Positions 1 through 6,245 are shown, counted from the first letter of the stretch. The stretch is DNA of 7,158 bases from Ruminococcus sp. (GCA_004556705.1 SFGA01000056.1:1-7158); one strand, 5' to 3'. The notes: generated by a model from the sequence alone, not told the origin. Translations and numbers: made by a program.

Positions 1-15
1 TTTTGGTCGTCCCAT
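1..15 (-). CDS. 5' end of a minus-strand gene leaving the window (starts M-G-R-P-K)
   Basis: Only five codons are present, reading Met-Gly-Arg-Pro-Lys on the minus strand. The start is supported by a GAGGAG ribosome binding site at plus positions 26-31, with a 10-nt spacer. A nearer ATG (23-25) abuts the binding site directly and is unlikely. A candidate extended -10 promoter (85-93) and a large inverted repeat (52-87) lie upstream, an arrangement typical of self-regulated repressor genes. An M-G-R-P-K start is seen in some DNA-binding proteins, including TetR-family repressors, but five residues cannot identify a family. Product unknown. Confidence 0.45.
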
Positions 16-51
16 ATCTTTTCATCTCCTCTTTCTCATTTTAACACAAAA

Positions 52-87
52 AATGATGGTAGACACTTTTTTGTGTCTACCATCATT
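52..87. repeat. perfect 15-bp inverted repeat, probable operator
   Basis: The arm AATGATGGTAGACAC (52-66) and its exact reverse complement (73-87) flank a TTTTTT spacer. On the minus strand the right arm overlaps the last bases of a TGATATAAT extended -10 element (93 to 85), and the predicted transcription start (about 78) falls inside the repeat. This placement suits a repressor operator for the minus-strand gene. The left arm is followed on the minus strand by a short T-run, so it could instead fold as a weak terminator or attenuator, but the stem is AT-rich and that reading is less attractive. Its function is inferred from position only. Confidence 0.6.
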
Positions 88-93
88 ATATCA
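85..93 (-). promoter_or_regulatory. candidate extended -10 promoter for the minus-strand gene
   Basis: Read on the minus strand the sequence is TGATATAAT, a TGn element joined to a consensus TATAAT. No good -35 hexamer lies 16-18 bp upstream, which extended -10 promoters can tolerate. The -10 box overlaps the inverted repeat at 52-87. The resulting leader to the ATG at 15 would be about 60 nt. Confidence 0.4.
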
Positions 94-169
94 TTTTACA
101 ATTTTGTCCTGCTTTTTTGCATATTTATAAAGAGTTGTATTTTTTACACATTACAAATTTTTATTTACT

Positions 170-197
170 TTGACATATAAAGTGAGTATAATATAAG
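170..197 (+). promoter_or_regulatory. promoter of the phosphohexomutase gene
   Basis: A consensus TTGACA (170-175) is followed after 16 bp by TATAAG (192-197). An alternative pairing is TTTACT (164-169), 17 bp and TATAAT (187-192). Either gives a leader of about 20-25 nt that includes the GAGGTG ribosome binding site at 211-216. Confidence 0.65.
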
Positions 198-224
198 TGA
201 AAAATTTTAAGAGGTGTTAAGACT

Positions 225-1946
225 ATGAACGATATAAACGCTCTTTATAAGCTTTGGAGTGAAAAGGCAACTGCCGACGCAGACCTTGTTGAAGAACTTA
301 AAAGCATTAACGGCAACGAGGATGAAATCCTTGACCGCTTCTATAAAAGCCTTGAATTCGGCACAGCAGGACTTCGAGGTGTAATCGGTGCAGGCACTAA
401 CAGAATGAATGTATATACCGTAAATCAGGCGACGCAGGGACTTGCGGATTATCTCAACTCGGAATTTGAAAATCCGTCTGTTGCGATAGCCTACGATTCG
501 AGAATTAAGTCCGACGTGTTTGCTCGCTCGGCGGCTTCGGTGCTTGCAGGCAACGGAATTAAGGTGTATATCTATCCGGAGCTTGTTCCGACACCCATGC
601 TTTCATACGCCGTTCGTTACTATAAGTGCAGTTCGGGTATTATCATAACCGCAAGCCATAATCCCGCAAAATATAACGGTTACAAGTGCTATGACCCCAA
701 CGGTTACCAGATGACCGACGAAGCGGCTGCTAAAACCTATGATTTTATTCAAAATGTCGATATGTTCTCGGGTGCAAAGACAGCCGATTTTGATAAGGCT
801 TTGGCTGACGGCACAATCGAGTATATCTCAAATGATGTTGTCGAGAGTTTCTATGATGAAGTTCTTAAAGCAAGGGTTAACCCCGAGGTTTGCGAAAAAG
901 CAGACTTGTCTGTTATCTATTCTCCGCTTAACGGCACAGGCAATAAGCATGTCCGTGCAATTCTTGACAGAATAGGCATAAAGGACGTCAGAGTTGTCAA
1001 GGAGCAGGAGCTTCCCGACGGCAATTTCCCGACCTGTCCGTTCCCGAACCCCGAAATCAAGCAGGTTTTCGAGTGCGGAATTGAAATGACAAAGGAGAGA
1101 AAGGCTGATTTGCTTCTTGCTACCGACCCCGATTGCGACAGAGTGGGAATTGCGGTGCTTGATAACGGCGAATATAAGCTTATGACGGGCAACGAGGTCG
1201 GAATTATGCTCACGGAGTATATTCTTTCCTCACTCAAAGAGCAGGGTAAGCTTCCGAAAAATCCGATTGTCGTAAAAACGATTGTCACCTCACATCTCGT
1301 TTCCGTTATCGCAAGCAAATACGGTGCGGAAACTGTGGATTTGCTCACGGGCTTTAAGTATATCGGTGAGCTTGTTACAAAGCTTGAAAAGAAGAATGAA
1401 ACAGATAGATTTATCCTCGGTATGGAGGAGTCATACGGATATTTGAGAGGCGCACACGCAAGAGATAAGGATGCTGTTGTTGCTTCAATGCTTATTTGCG
1501 AAATGGCGGCTTACTATAAGAGTAAAGGTATAAGCCTTTACAATCAAATGCAGAACATATACAAGGAATACGGCATGTTCCTGAACACGCTTCTCAACTT
1601 CGGCTTTGAGGGTGCGGCAGGTATGCAGAAGATGAGCGATATGATGACCGAACTTCGTAATAATCCGCCGAAAACAATCGCAGGCAGAGAGGTTGTTGAG
1701 GTTTCTGACTATAAGCTCAGCACAAGAACGGATACTAAATCAGGTACGGTCGAGGAAATCAAGCTTCCGAAATCAAACGTTTTGGCATATAAGCTTCCTT
1801 CGGGCAGCGGCGTAATCGTTCGTCCGTCGGGCACAGAGCCGAAGATAAAGATTTATATTACCGCTGTGGCTTCGGACAGGGCGTCGGCTGAGGCGTTTAC
1901 AAATGAAATTTCCTGCGATATGGAAAAAATTATGGGAATCAAATAA
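225..1946 (+). CDS. pgcA: alpha-phosphohexomutase, phosphoglucomutase/phosphomannomutase type
   Basis: This cytoplasmic enzyme interconverts hexose 1-phosphates and 6-phosphates, most likely glucose 1-phosphate and glucose 6-phosphate, supplying sugar nucleotides for cell-wall and exopolysaccharide synthesis. All four hallmark loops of the alpha-D-phosphohexomutase family are present: the phosphoserine loop TASHNP (142-147, catalytic Ser144), the metal loop DPDCDR (301-306), the sugar-binding loop MEESYG (400-405) with the upstream GFKYIGE (376-382), and the phosphate-binding loop RPSGTEPK (533-540). The 573-residue length matches the long bacterial PgcA-type enzymes (Bacillus subtilis PgcA is about 580) rather than the shorter GlmM or ManB types. 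The ATG start follows GAGGTG with an 8-nt spacer. Substrate preference between glucose and mannose cannot be settled from sequence. A 32-codon gene follows after 23 nt, probably on the same transcript. Confidence 0.95.
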   Translation: MNDINALYKLWSEKATADADLVEELKSINGNEDEILDRFYKSLEFGTAGLRGVIGAGTNRMNVYTVNQATQGLADYLNSEFENPSVAIAYDSRIKSDVFARSAASVLAGNGIKVYIYPELVPTPMLSYAVRYYKCSSGIIITASHNPAKYNGYKCYDPNGYQMTDEAAAKTYDFIQNVDMFSGAKTADFDKALADGTIEYISNDVVESFYDEVLKARVNPEVCEKADLSVIYSPLNGTGNKHVRAILDRIGIKDVRVVKEQELPDGNFPTCPFPNPEIKQVFECGIEMTKERKADLLLATDPDCDRVGIAVLDNGEYKLMTGNEVGIMLTEYILSSLKEQGKLPKNPIVVKTIVTSHLVSVIASKYGAETVDLLTGFKYIGELVTKLEKKNETDRFILGMEESYGYLRGAHARDKDAVVASMLICEMAAYYKSKGISLYNQMQNIYKEYGMFLNTLLNFGFEGAAGMQKMSDMMTELRNNPPKTIAGREVVEVSDYKLSTRTDTKSGTVEEIKLPKSNVLAYKLPSGSGVIVRPSGTEPKIKIYITAVASDRASAEAFTNEISCDMEKIMGIK

Positions 1947-1969
1947 CGGAAAACAAGGTGAAAGCTGAT

Positions 1970-2068
1970 ATGTTCAACAATCGAAAAATTGTTAAAGGTC
2001 TTTGCGTTTTTCTTGCCGTGCTTATGGCAGCGAGCGTGCTGACAATCCTCTTAAATGTAATACTTTAA
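1970..2068 (+). CDS. 32-residue single-pass membrane peptide, unknown function
   Basis: This short open frame starts with ATG behind AAGGTG (1955-1960, 9-nt spacer) and ends at TAA 2066-2068. The peptide opens with a basic N-terminus, MFNNRKIVKG, followed by about 22 mostly hydrophobic residues (11-32) running to the end, enough for one membrane span with the N-terminus inside. It lies 23 nt after the phosphohexomutase stop and just before a hairpin terminator, so it is probably the last gene of that transcript. The good ribosome binding site, its position inside the transcription unit and its composition argue for a real small protein. I recognise no family. A chance frame remains possible at this length. 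Confidence 0.55.
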   Translation: MFNNRKIVKGLCVFLAVLMAASVLTILLNVIL

Positions 2069-2073
2069 GCTTT

Positions 2074-2120
2074 AGGCGGCTTGCTTTTGTGGAGTTTACA
2101 CAAAATAAGCTGCCTGTTTT
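2074..2120 (+). terminator. rho-independent terminator after the phosphohexomutase unit
   Basis: AGGCGGCTT (2074-2082) pairs with AAGCTGCCT (2107-2115), with one G-U pair. Inside it a second stem, TTTTGTG (2085-2091) with CACAAAA (2099-2105), extends the hairpin around a 7-nt loop. The tail is GTTTT, so the T-run is short. It begins six bases after the small-peptide stop codon, as expected for the end of the unit. Confidence 0.7.
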
Positions 2121-2149
2121 AATGCAATTCTACAAGTTGCACAAAAAAC

Positions 2150-2177
2150 TTGACTTTATTTAGAAATCTGTTATAAT
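2150..2177 (+). promoter_or_regulatory. sigma-A type promoter with extended -10, for the sigma factor gene
   Basis: TTGACT (2150-2155), a 16-bp spacer and TATAAT (2172-2177) are preceded by the TGn extension at 2169-2171. This is one of the best promoters in the window. Start at about 2184 would give a T-rich leader of about 55 nt before the TTG codon at 2240. Confidence 0.75.
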
Positions 2178-2227
2178 TATTCTATTGTGGATAAGTTTTA
2201 TGTTTTTGCTTTATATGTTTGTTGTGT

Positions 2228-2232
2228 GAGGT
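2228..2232 (+). promoter_or_regulatory. ribosome binding site that selects the TTG start at 2240
   Basis: GAGGT sits 7 nt before the TTG at 2240. Two in-frame TTG codons upstream (2219 and 2222) have no such site and would place GAGGT inside the coding region, so the protein is read from 2240. Confidence 0.7.
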
Positions 2233-2239
2233 AATTGGG

Positions 2240-2815
2240 TTGTCTGATTGTATTAACGGTTTTTCCGAGGAAGAAATTGCGGGACTTCTCACTCTTGCAC
2301 AGCAGGGCGATAAGGACGCTGTTTCAAAGCTTGTTGATATGGCTTTGCCCATTGTCGAGGCACAGGCGAAAAGCTTTTCGGGCAACGGCTTTGAATTTGC
2401 CGACCTCTCTCAGGAGGGTATGATAGGCGTTCTTTGTGCTATCGGAACATATAACAAGGACGCTGGCGCAAGCTTCAAAACCTATCTCAATATCTGTGTT
2501 AAAAACAGGCTCCTTTCCGTAATTCGCAAGCGTTCGGAGAAAAGCGTCTTTTTCGATAAAGCGATTTCCCTTTCAACCGACGACTCGGATATGGCATCCT
2601 CACAGTCGCTTGAGGAACAGCTTATCGGCGAGGACGGATATAAAAGAATTTTTGAGTTTATTGACTCCGAACTTTCGGAGAAAGAACGTGAAACGTTGCT
2701 TCTGTTTATAAGCGGTCTTTCGTATGAGGAAATAGCCGATAAGACGGGCACAACCGTCAAGGCTGTTGACGGAACGCTTCAAAGAGCAAGAAAGAAACTT
2801 AAATTGTTCAAATAA
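2240..2815 (+). CDS. RNA polymerase sigma-70 family factor, SigH-like
   Basis: The predicted product is a 191-residue alternative sigma factor that would direct RNA polymerase to a specific promoter set. Region 2 covers about residues 25-101 and contains ADLSQEGMIGVLCAI (54-68) and ASFKTYLNICVKNRLLSVIRK (from 77), the core-binding and -10 recognition helices in the form seen in the SigH (sigma-30) group. Region 4 covers about 145-189, with the helix-turn-helix SYEEIADKTGTTVKAVDGTL (161-180) and a basic end, for -35 recognition. Regions 1 and 3 are absent. SigH of Bacillus is about 218 residues, so this is a compact relative. No anti-sigma gene is adjacent. Start is TTG at 2240, chosen by its ribosome binding site. 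Its regulon, whether sporulation entry, competence-like functions or something else, cannot be inferred here. Confidence 0.88.
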   Translation: MSDCINGFSEEEIAGLLTLAQQGDKDAVSKLVDMALPIVEAQAKSFSGNGFEFADLSQEGMIGVLCAIGTYNKDAGASFKTYLNICVKNRLLSVIRKRSEKSVFFDKAISLSTDDSDMASSQSLEEQLIGEDGYKRIFEFIDSELSEKERETLLLFISGLSYEEIADKTGTTVKAVDGTLQRARKKLKLFK

Positions 2816-2818
2816 TAA

Positions 2819-2868
2819 GCCCTTCTCGAAGGAGAGCATTTTGATTTATGTAACGGTGCAAGTCCGTT
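2819..2868 (+). other. two small hairpins between sigma factor and zinc-ribbon genes
   Basis: The first hairpin (2819-2837) pairs GCCCTTC with GGAGAGC around TCGAA, with one mismatch and one G-U pair, followed by only ATTTTG. The second (2852-2868) pairs AACGG with CCGTT around a 7-nt loop. Neither has the GC-rich stem plus T-run of a firm terminator, so read-through from the sigma factor gene into the zinc-ribbon gene seems likely. No convincing promoter is seen in this 92-nt gap. Confidence 0.3.
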
Positions 2869-2907
2869 GGGGGTAAAAATATTTTTTATTTTAGCGAGGT
2901 TACTAAA

Positions 2908-3189
2908 ATGTACGAAGACAAGACCCTTATTTGCAAAGATTGCGGCAAAGAGTTCGTATTCACAGCAGGCGAGCAGGAGTTTTACGCTGAGAAAGGCTTT
3001 GTAAACGAGCCTCAGAGATGTAAGGCTTGCCGTGACGCAAGAAAGAACGCAGTAAAAGGCGAGAGACAGATGTTCACAGCAACATGTGCAAGCTGCGGCG
3101 GAGAGGCTAAAGTTCCCTTCCAGCCCAGAGATGACAGACCCGTTTATTGCAGCGAATGCTTTGCGAAGATGAAGGAAGAAAACGCATAA
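2908..3189 (+). CDS. zinc-ribbon domain protein with four CxxC motifs
   Basis: The product is 93 residues, small and soluble, with no signal peptide. Four CxxC pairs are visible at Cys9/12, Cys38/41, Cys60/63 and Cys81/84. The spacing suggests two zinc-binding units, an N-terminal treble-clef-like ribbon (residues 4-46, with the conserved block EFVFTAGEQEFYAEKGF) and a C-terminal one (58-87, containing VPFQPRDDRPVYCSECF). Proteins of this two-unit form are widespread in Firmicutes and Bacteroidetes and are annotated only as probable zinc-binding proteins; nucleic-acid binding or zinc storage are guesses. The ATG follows GCGAGGT with a 7-nt spacer. The gene lies 92 nt after the sigma factor gene and has its own strong downstream terminator. 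Function unknown. Confidence 0.85.
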   Translation: MYEDKTLICKDCGKEFVFTAGEQEFYAEKGFVNEPQRCKACRDARKNAVKGERQMFTATCASCGGEAKVPFQPRDDRPVYCSECFAKMKEENA

Positions 3190-3267
3190 GCATACAACAT
3201 AAGGCTGAGTGTTAATAAGGCAGTTTTGCTTCAAAATTACATTTTTAGCACAATAAATGCGTTGGAG

Positions 3268-3306
3268 TTCCCCGAGTATGCGAAAGCATATTTCGGGGGA
3301 TTTTTT
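3268..3306 (+). terminator. strong rho-independent terminator
   Basis: TTCCCCGA (3268-3275) pairs with TCGGGGGA (3293-3300). Inside it TATGC and GCATA close a GAAA tetraloop (3282-3285). TTTTTT follows at 3301-3306. It lies about 80 nt after the zinc-ribbon stop and is the strongest terminator in the window. Confidence 0.9.
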
Positions 3307-3493
3307 GTGCGGCTTCATGCTCGCTTCACACAGGGATTTCGTTCTTTAGGCTTTTTAACTAAAATGTTAATACTCCTTTAATGCAGGTTGCCAATTTTTT
3401 GAACAAAAGGTAAATAACTCTTTATTTTTTTGTTAAAGTTTTGTATTATTGTGTAAGATTATGGACAAACACATTGTTTAGAGGTGGAAAAAA
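3307..3493 (+). promoter_or_regulatory. leader and weak candidate promoter of the GH3 gene
   Basis: This spacer is AT-rich. The best promoter-like pair is TTGTTA (3430-3435), 18 bp and TAAGAT (3454-3459), only a moderate match. The ribosome binding site GAGGTGG (3481-3487) lies 6 nt before the ATG at 3494. I see no clear catabolite-repression site or riboswitch. Confidence 0.3.
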
Positions 3494-4663
3494 ATGAAAG
3501 TGTCAAAACGCATACTTGCCGCTGTTCTTTGCCTGTTGATAATGATGTCAACGGTAACATTGGCATTTGCGGGCAGTGTTTCGGCTTCAACGAAGAAAAA
3601 CGCCGAAAGCATTGCAAAGCAGATGGAGGCGGAGGGCATAGTTCTTCTTAAAAACGAAAATAACGCTTTACCGCTTACCGATAAAAAGGTAAATGTGTTC
3701 GGTATGGGCTCAATAGCATTCGCACTCGGCGGAGGCGGCTCGGGTTCGGTAGTTGCCGAAAATGCGATTTCGTTTTATCAGGGACTTGAAAACGCAGGCA
3801 TAACGTACAATAAGGAATTGCTCAATTTCTATGAGGAATGGGCAAAGAAGCATTCAATCGCAGAAACGGGACAAGGTCTTGTGGATATGCTTGTGCAGAT
3901 GCTCAACAGTAAAATACAGCAGGAGCTTCCGGCTGAAAATCTTACTCCGAGCATACTTAAAAACGCAAAGGACTTTTCCGATACCGCAATTTTTGTTATC
4001 ACGAGAACAGGTACGGAAATGGCTGATCTGACTCCCGAGGATATTAAAATTACCGATACGGAAAAGGCTATAATCAAAAAGCTTGACCGTAATTTCAGAA
4101 ATGTAATTGTAATATTCAATACCTGTAATATTCTTGAGCTTGATTGGATAAACGATTGCCGTAACGTAAACGCAGTAATGCTTGCGTGGACTCCGGGCGA
4201 GTTCGGTGCGGATTCAATCGGCAAGGTGCTTTCGGGCGAGATAAACCCGTCGGGTAAGCTTGTTGATACGGTTGCTTATAATATTTCAGATTATCCCACA
4301 ACCGCAAACTTCGGCAACTTTGCTTATTCCGATCAGGTTGCAAAGTATTTTGTCAACTATGCAGAGGGCATATATGTAGGCTACAGATATTTTGAGACCT
4401 TTGCTCCGAACAGAGTTCTTTTCCCGTTCGGATACGGTCTTTCCTACACCTCTTTTGATTGGGAGGTAACAGATTATTCGGCTGACAGCAATAAGATTTC
4501 GGTAACGGTTAAGGTTACGAACACGGGCGAATATGCAGGTAAGGACGTAGTACAGCTCTATTTCTCGGCACCGTACTATTCGGGCGGAATTGAAAAGAGC
4601 TCCTTGAGCTTGCAGGCTATGCAAAGACAAAGCTTATCGCTCCCGGACACAGCGATAAGGTAA
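3494..4663 (+). CDS. GH3 glycosidase, N-terminal part (frame-broken gene)
   Basis: This is the first part of a secreted glycoside hydrolase family 3 enzyme, probably a beta-glucosidase. Residues 1-26 or 1-31 form a signal peptide (basic VSKR, hydrophobic core, AFA or VSA cleavage site). The domain that is normally C-terminal in GH3 comes first: EGIVLLKNENNALPL (47-61), a glycine-rich turn (79-85), and TRTGTEMADL (170-179), where Glu175 is the candidate acid/base residue. LAWTPGEFGAD (230-240) and FPFGYGLSYTSF (310-321) follow. An FnIII-like domain starts near 322 and is correct to about Ser370; after that the frame reads nonsense to TAG-free sequence ending at TAA 4661-4663. Continuing one frame back near 4603 restores the domain and joins the next open frame. 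Strong GAGGTGG site before the ATG. As it stands this product lacks the catalytic barrel and would not be active alone. Confidence 0.88.
   Translation: MKVSKRILAAVLCLLIMMSTVTLAFAGSVSASTKKNAESIAKQMEAEGIVLLKNENNALPLTDKKVNVFGMGSIAFALGGGGSGSVVAENAISFYQGLENAGITYNKELLNFYEEWAKKHSIAETGQGLVDMLVQMLNSKIQQELPAENLTPSILKNAKDFSDTAIFVITRTGTEMADLTPEDIKITDTEKAIIKKLDRNFRNVIVIFNTCNILELDWINDCRNVNAVMLAWTPGEFGADSIGKVLSGEINPSGKLVDTVAYNISDYPTTANFGNFAYSDQVAKYFVNYAEGIYVGYRYFETFAPNRVLFPFGYGLSYTSFDWEVTDYSADSNKISVTVKVTNTGEYAGKDVVQLYFSAPYYSGGIEKSSLSLQAMQRQSLSLPDTAIR
4594..4663 (+). other. frame break within the GH3 gene (apparent loss of one base near 4603)
   Basis: The upstream frame is sensible through Lys-Ser-Ser at 4595-4603. 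The next sensible residues, LELAGYAKTKLIAPGHSDKV, are read in the -1 frame from 4603. The crossover must fall after the TGA at 4591-4593 in the downstream frame and before the TAA at 4661-4663 in the upstream frame. One extra C (TCC to TCCC near 4602-4603) would restore a single frame of 909 residues. The site is a small inverted repeat, AGCTC-CTT-GAGCT (4598-4610). No slippery heptamer is seen, so a mutation or a sequencing/assembly error is likelier than programmed frameshifting. Confidence 0.85.
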
Positions 4664-4686
4664 CGATAACCTTCGATACCGACGAT

Positions 4687-6222
4687 ATGGCTTCCTATGA
4701 CTATAAGAACAGACAGGCATGGGTGCTTGATGCGGGTACATATCAGATTAAGGTAGGACATACGGTAAGAGACTTCGAGGTTGTTTACAACTATGAGGTT
4801 CCGACAACTAAGGTAATTAAGAACGACGATACAACAGGCGTTGAAATCAAAAACCATTTTGATAACGCACTCGGCTCATTCCATTATCTTTCAAGAACGG
4901 ACGGACTTTATTCAAAGCCGTCAGCTCCGACACATTTCCTTGCAACTCAGGCTGTTAAGGATTGCGATACACGACCGTCGCCCACAACAGAGGGTGTTAT
5001 TCAGAACACAGGTGTTGTTTATGAGGACGGCGCAATAATGCTCGCCGACGTTGCCGCTGATAATTCGCTCTGGGACAAGTTCCTTGATCAGTTCACGGTT
5101 GATGAAATGATTGATATGATTTGCGAAAGCGGATACAAGACTCTCGGACTTGAGAGACTCGGCGTTCCGACAACAGTTGACAATGACGGACCTGCTACCG
5201 TTAAGGGTGAGGGCGGACTTCTCTATAAGGAGTCGGGTATCGCATACCCCGTTGCGTTCGCACTTGCAAGCAGCTGGAATGACGACCTTGCTTATGCTTA
5301 CGGTGAGTCGATAGGTAAAGAGGCTAAGGAGCTTGGCACGCACATTTGGTACGCTCCTGCCTGCAACCTTCACAGAAGCCCTATGGGCGGCAGAAACTTT
5401 GAGTATTATTCAGAGGATCCGTTGCTTTCGGGTAAGATGGCGGCTGCTGTAACAAGAGGTGCACAGAGCCAGAAGCTTGTTGTTACGGTTAAGCACTTTG
5501 TATGTAACGATCAGGAGACAAACAGACAGACAAGAGGTTTGTTCACTTGGACGAACGAGCAGGCAATGCGTGAGCTTTATCTTGAGCCGTTTGAAATAGC
5601 GGTAAAAGAGGGCAAGGCTTGGGGCATTATGTCGGCTTACAACAGAATAGGCGCAGATTGGTGCAGCGGTAACAAGGCACTTATAACCGACCTTTTGCGT
5701 ACCGAGTGGGGCTTTGACGGCTTCGTTGTTTCGGACGCTTATATCAATGTAACGGGTGCTAACTATATGGACCCCGTACTTGCAACCTACGCAAGAAACG
5801 ACGCTTACCTTACTTCTCTTTGGTACTTTGCGGAGAAGCTTCAGATGACAACAAATATGAAGCAGACCTACGAAAAAGACCCGATAGGCTTCGGTAACGC
5901 ACTCAGACTTTGCACGTATGACCTTTGCAGAGTTAAGATGCGTACACTTGCCTTTGACCCGACACAGACAACGGGACACAGAGGCGAGGGCAAGATAGTT
6001 TCCAAAGAGCACGGAAACGTTGACAACTCTACGGGCGGTGCAAATCAGGGCGGAAGCATAACCGATACCAACGGAGCACAGAACAATGCAAATAAGGTTG
6101 AAAAGGCTGATATTGCAAAGACAGGCTTTAAGACCTATTCGCTTGTAGGTGCGGCTACGGTAGCTGTTACAGCGGCGATAGTTATTCCCGTTTGTATTAA
6201 AAAGCGTAAAAGAGAAGATTAA
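4687..6222 (+). CDS. GH3 glycosidase, catalytic TIM-barrel part (frame-broken gene)
   Basis: This frame carries the rest of the GH3 enzyme. Sensible coding extends upstream to about 4603; the ATG at 4687 has no ribosome binding site and lies inside the FnIII-like domain, so it is not a natural start. Numbering from that Met, the FnIII end is 1-35, a linker runs to about 125, and the TIM barrel occupies about 126-425. Substrate-site motifs are VDNDGPAT (164-171), GRNFEYYSEDP (235-245) and VKHFVCND (268-275, Lys269-His270). The likely nucleophile is Asp350 in GFVVSDA (codon 5734-5736), where most relatives have an aromatic residue instead of Ala. A Gly/Asn-rich linker (449-470), a hydrophobic span (about 484-504) and the tail KKRKRED anchor the C-terminus in the membrane. 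IAKTG (476-480) resembles a sortase signal but lacks the proline. Restored length 909 residues. Confidence 0.9.
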   Translation: MASYDYKNRQAWVLDAGTYQIKVGHTVRDFEVVYNYEVPTTKVIKNDDTTGVEIKNHFDNALGSFHYLSRTDGLYSKPSAPTHFLATQAVKDCDTRPSPTTEGVIQNTGVVYEDGAIMLADVAADNSLWDKFLDQFTVDEMIDMICESGYKTLGLERLGVPTTVDNDGPATVKGEGGLLYKESGIAYPVAFALASSWNDDLAYAYGESIGKEAKELGTHIWYAPACNLHRSPMGGRNFEYYSEDPLLSGKMAAAVTRGAQSQKLVVTVKHFVCNDQETNRQTRGLFTWTNEQAMRELYLEPFEIAVKEGKAWGIMSAYNRIGADWCSGNKALITDLLRTEWGFDGFVVSDAYINVTGANYMDPVLATYARNDAYLTSLWYFAEKLQMTTNMKQTYEKDPIGFGNALRLCTYDLCRVKMRTLAFDPTQTTGHRGEGKIVSKEHGNVDNSTGGANQGGSITDTNGAQNNANKVEKADIAKTGFKTYSLVGAATVAVTAAIVIPVCIKKRKRED

Positions 6223-6245
6223 AATTAAAAATCAATAAGTGATTT

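Noticed and set aside
917..1348. 143-codon minus-strand frame in the phosphohexomutase
   Set aside because: It overlaps the metal-binding loop region of the real gene, and its Ser-rich translation is typical of an antisense shadow.
2215..2229. Five-codon upstream open frame (MFVV-stop) in the sigma factor leader
   Set aside because: It has no ribosome binding site; such a short frame in a T-rich leader is expected by chance.
2845..2875. Riboswitch- or group II intron-like string around GGTGCAAGTCC
   Set aside because: Only a 5-bp hairpin can be drawn, and none of the other conserved elements of a cobalamin riboswitch or intron domain are nearby.
2779..3318. 179-codon open frame on the minus strand over the zinc-ribbon gene and its terminator
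   Set aside because: It is antisense to a well-supported CxxC protein, spans a strong terminator and intergenic DNA, has no ribosome binding site, and its translation has no recognisable domain.
4591..4663. Programmed -1 frameshifting in the GH3 gene
   Set aside because: No X-XXY-YYZ slippery heptamer is present in the permitted crossover interval, and the nearby hairpin is only 5 bp and overlaps the shift point rather than following it.
5410..6012. 200-codon open frame on the minus strand inside the GH3 catalytic part
   Set aside because: It lies wholly opposite the conserved TIM barrel; the translation is Cys/Arg/Leu-rich as expected from a reversed codon pattern.
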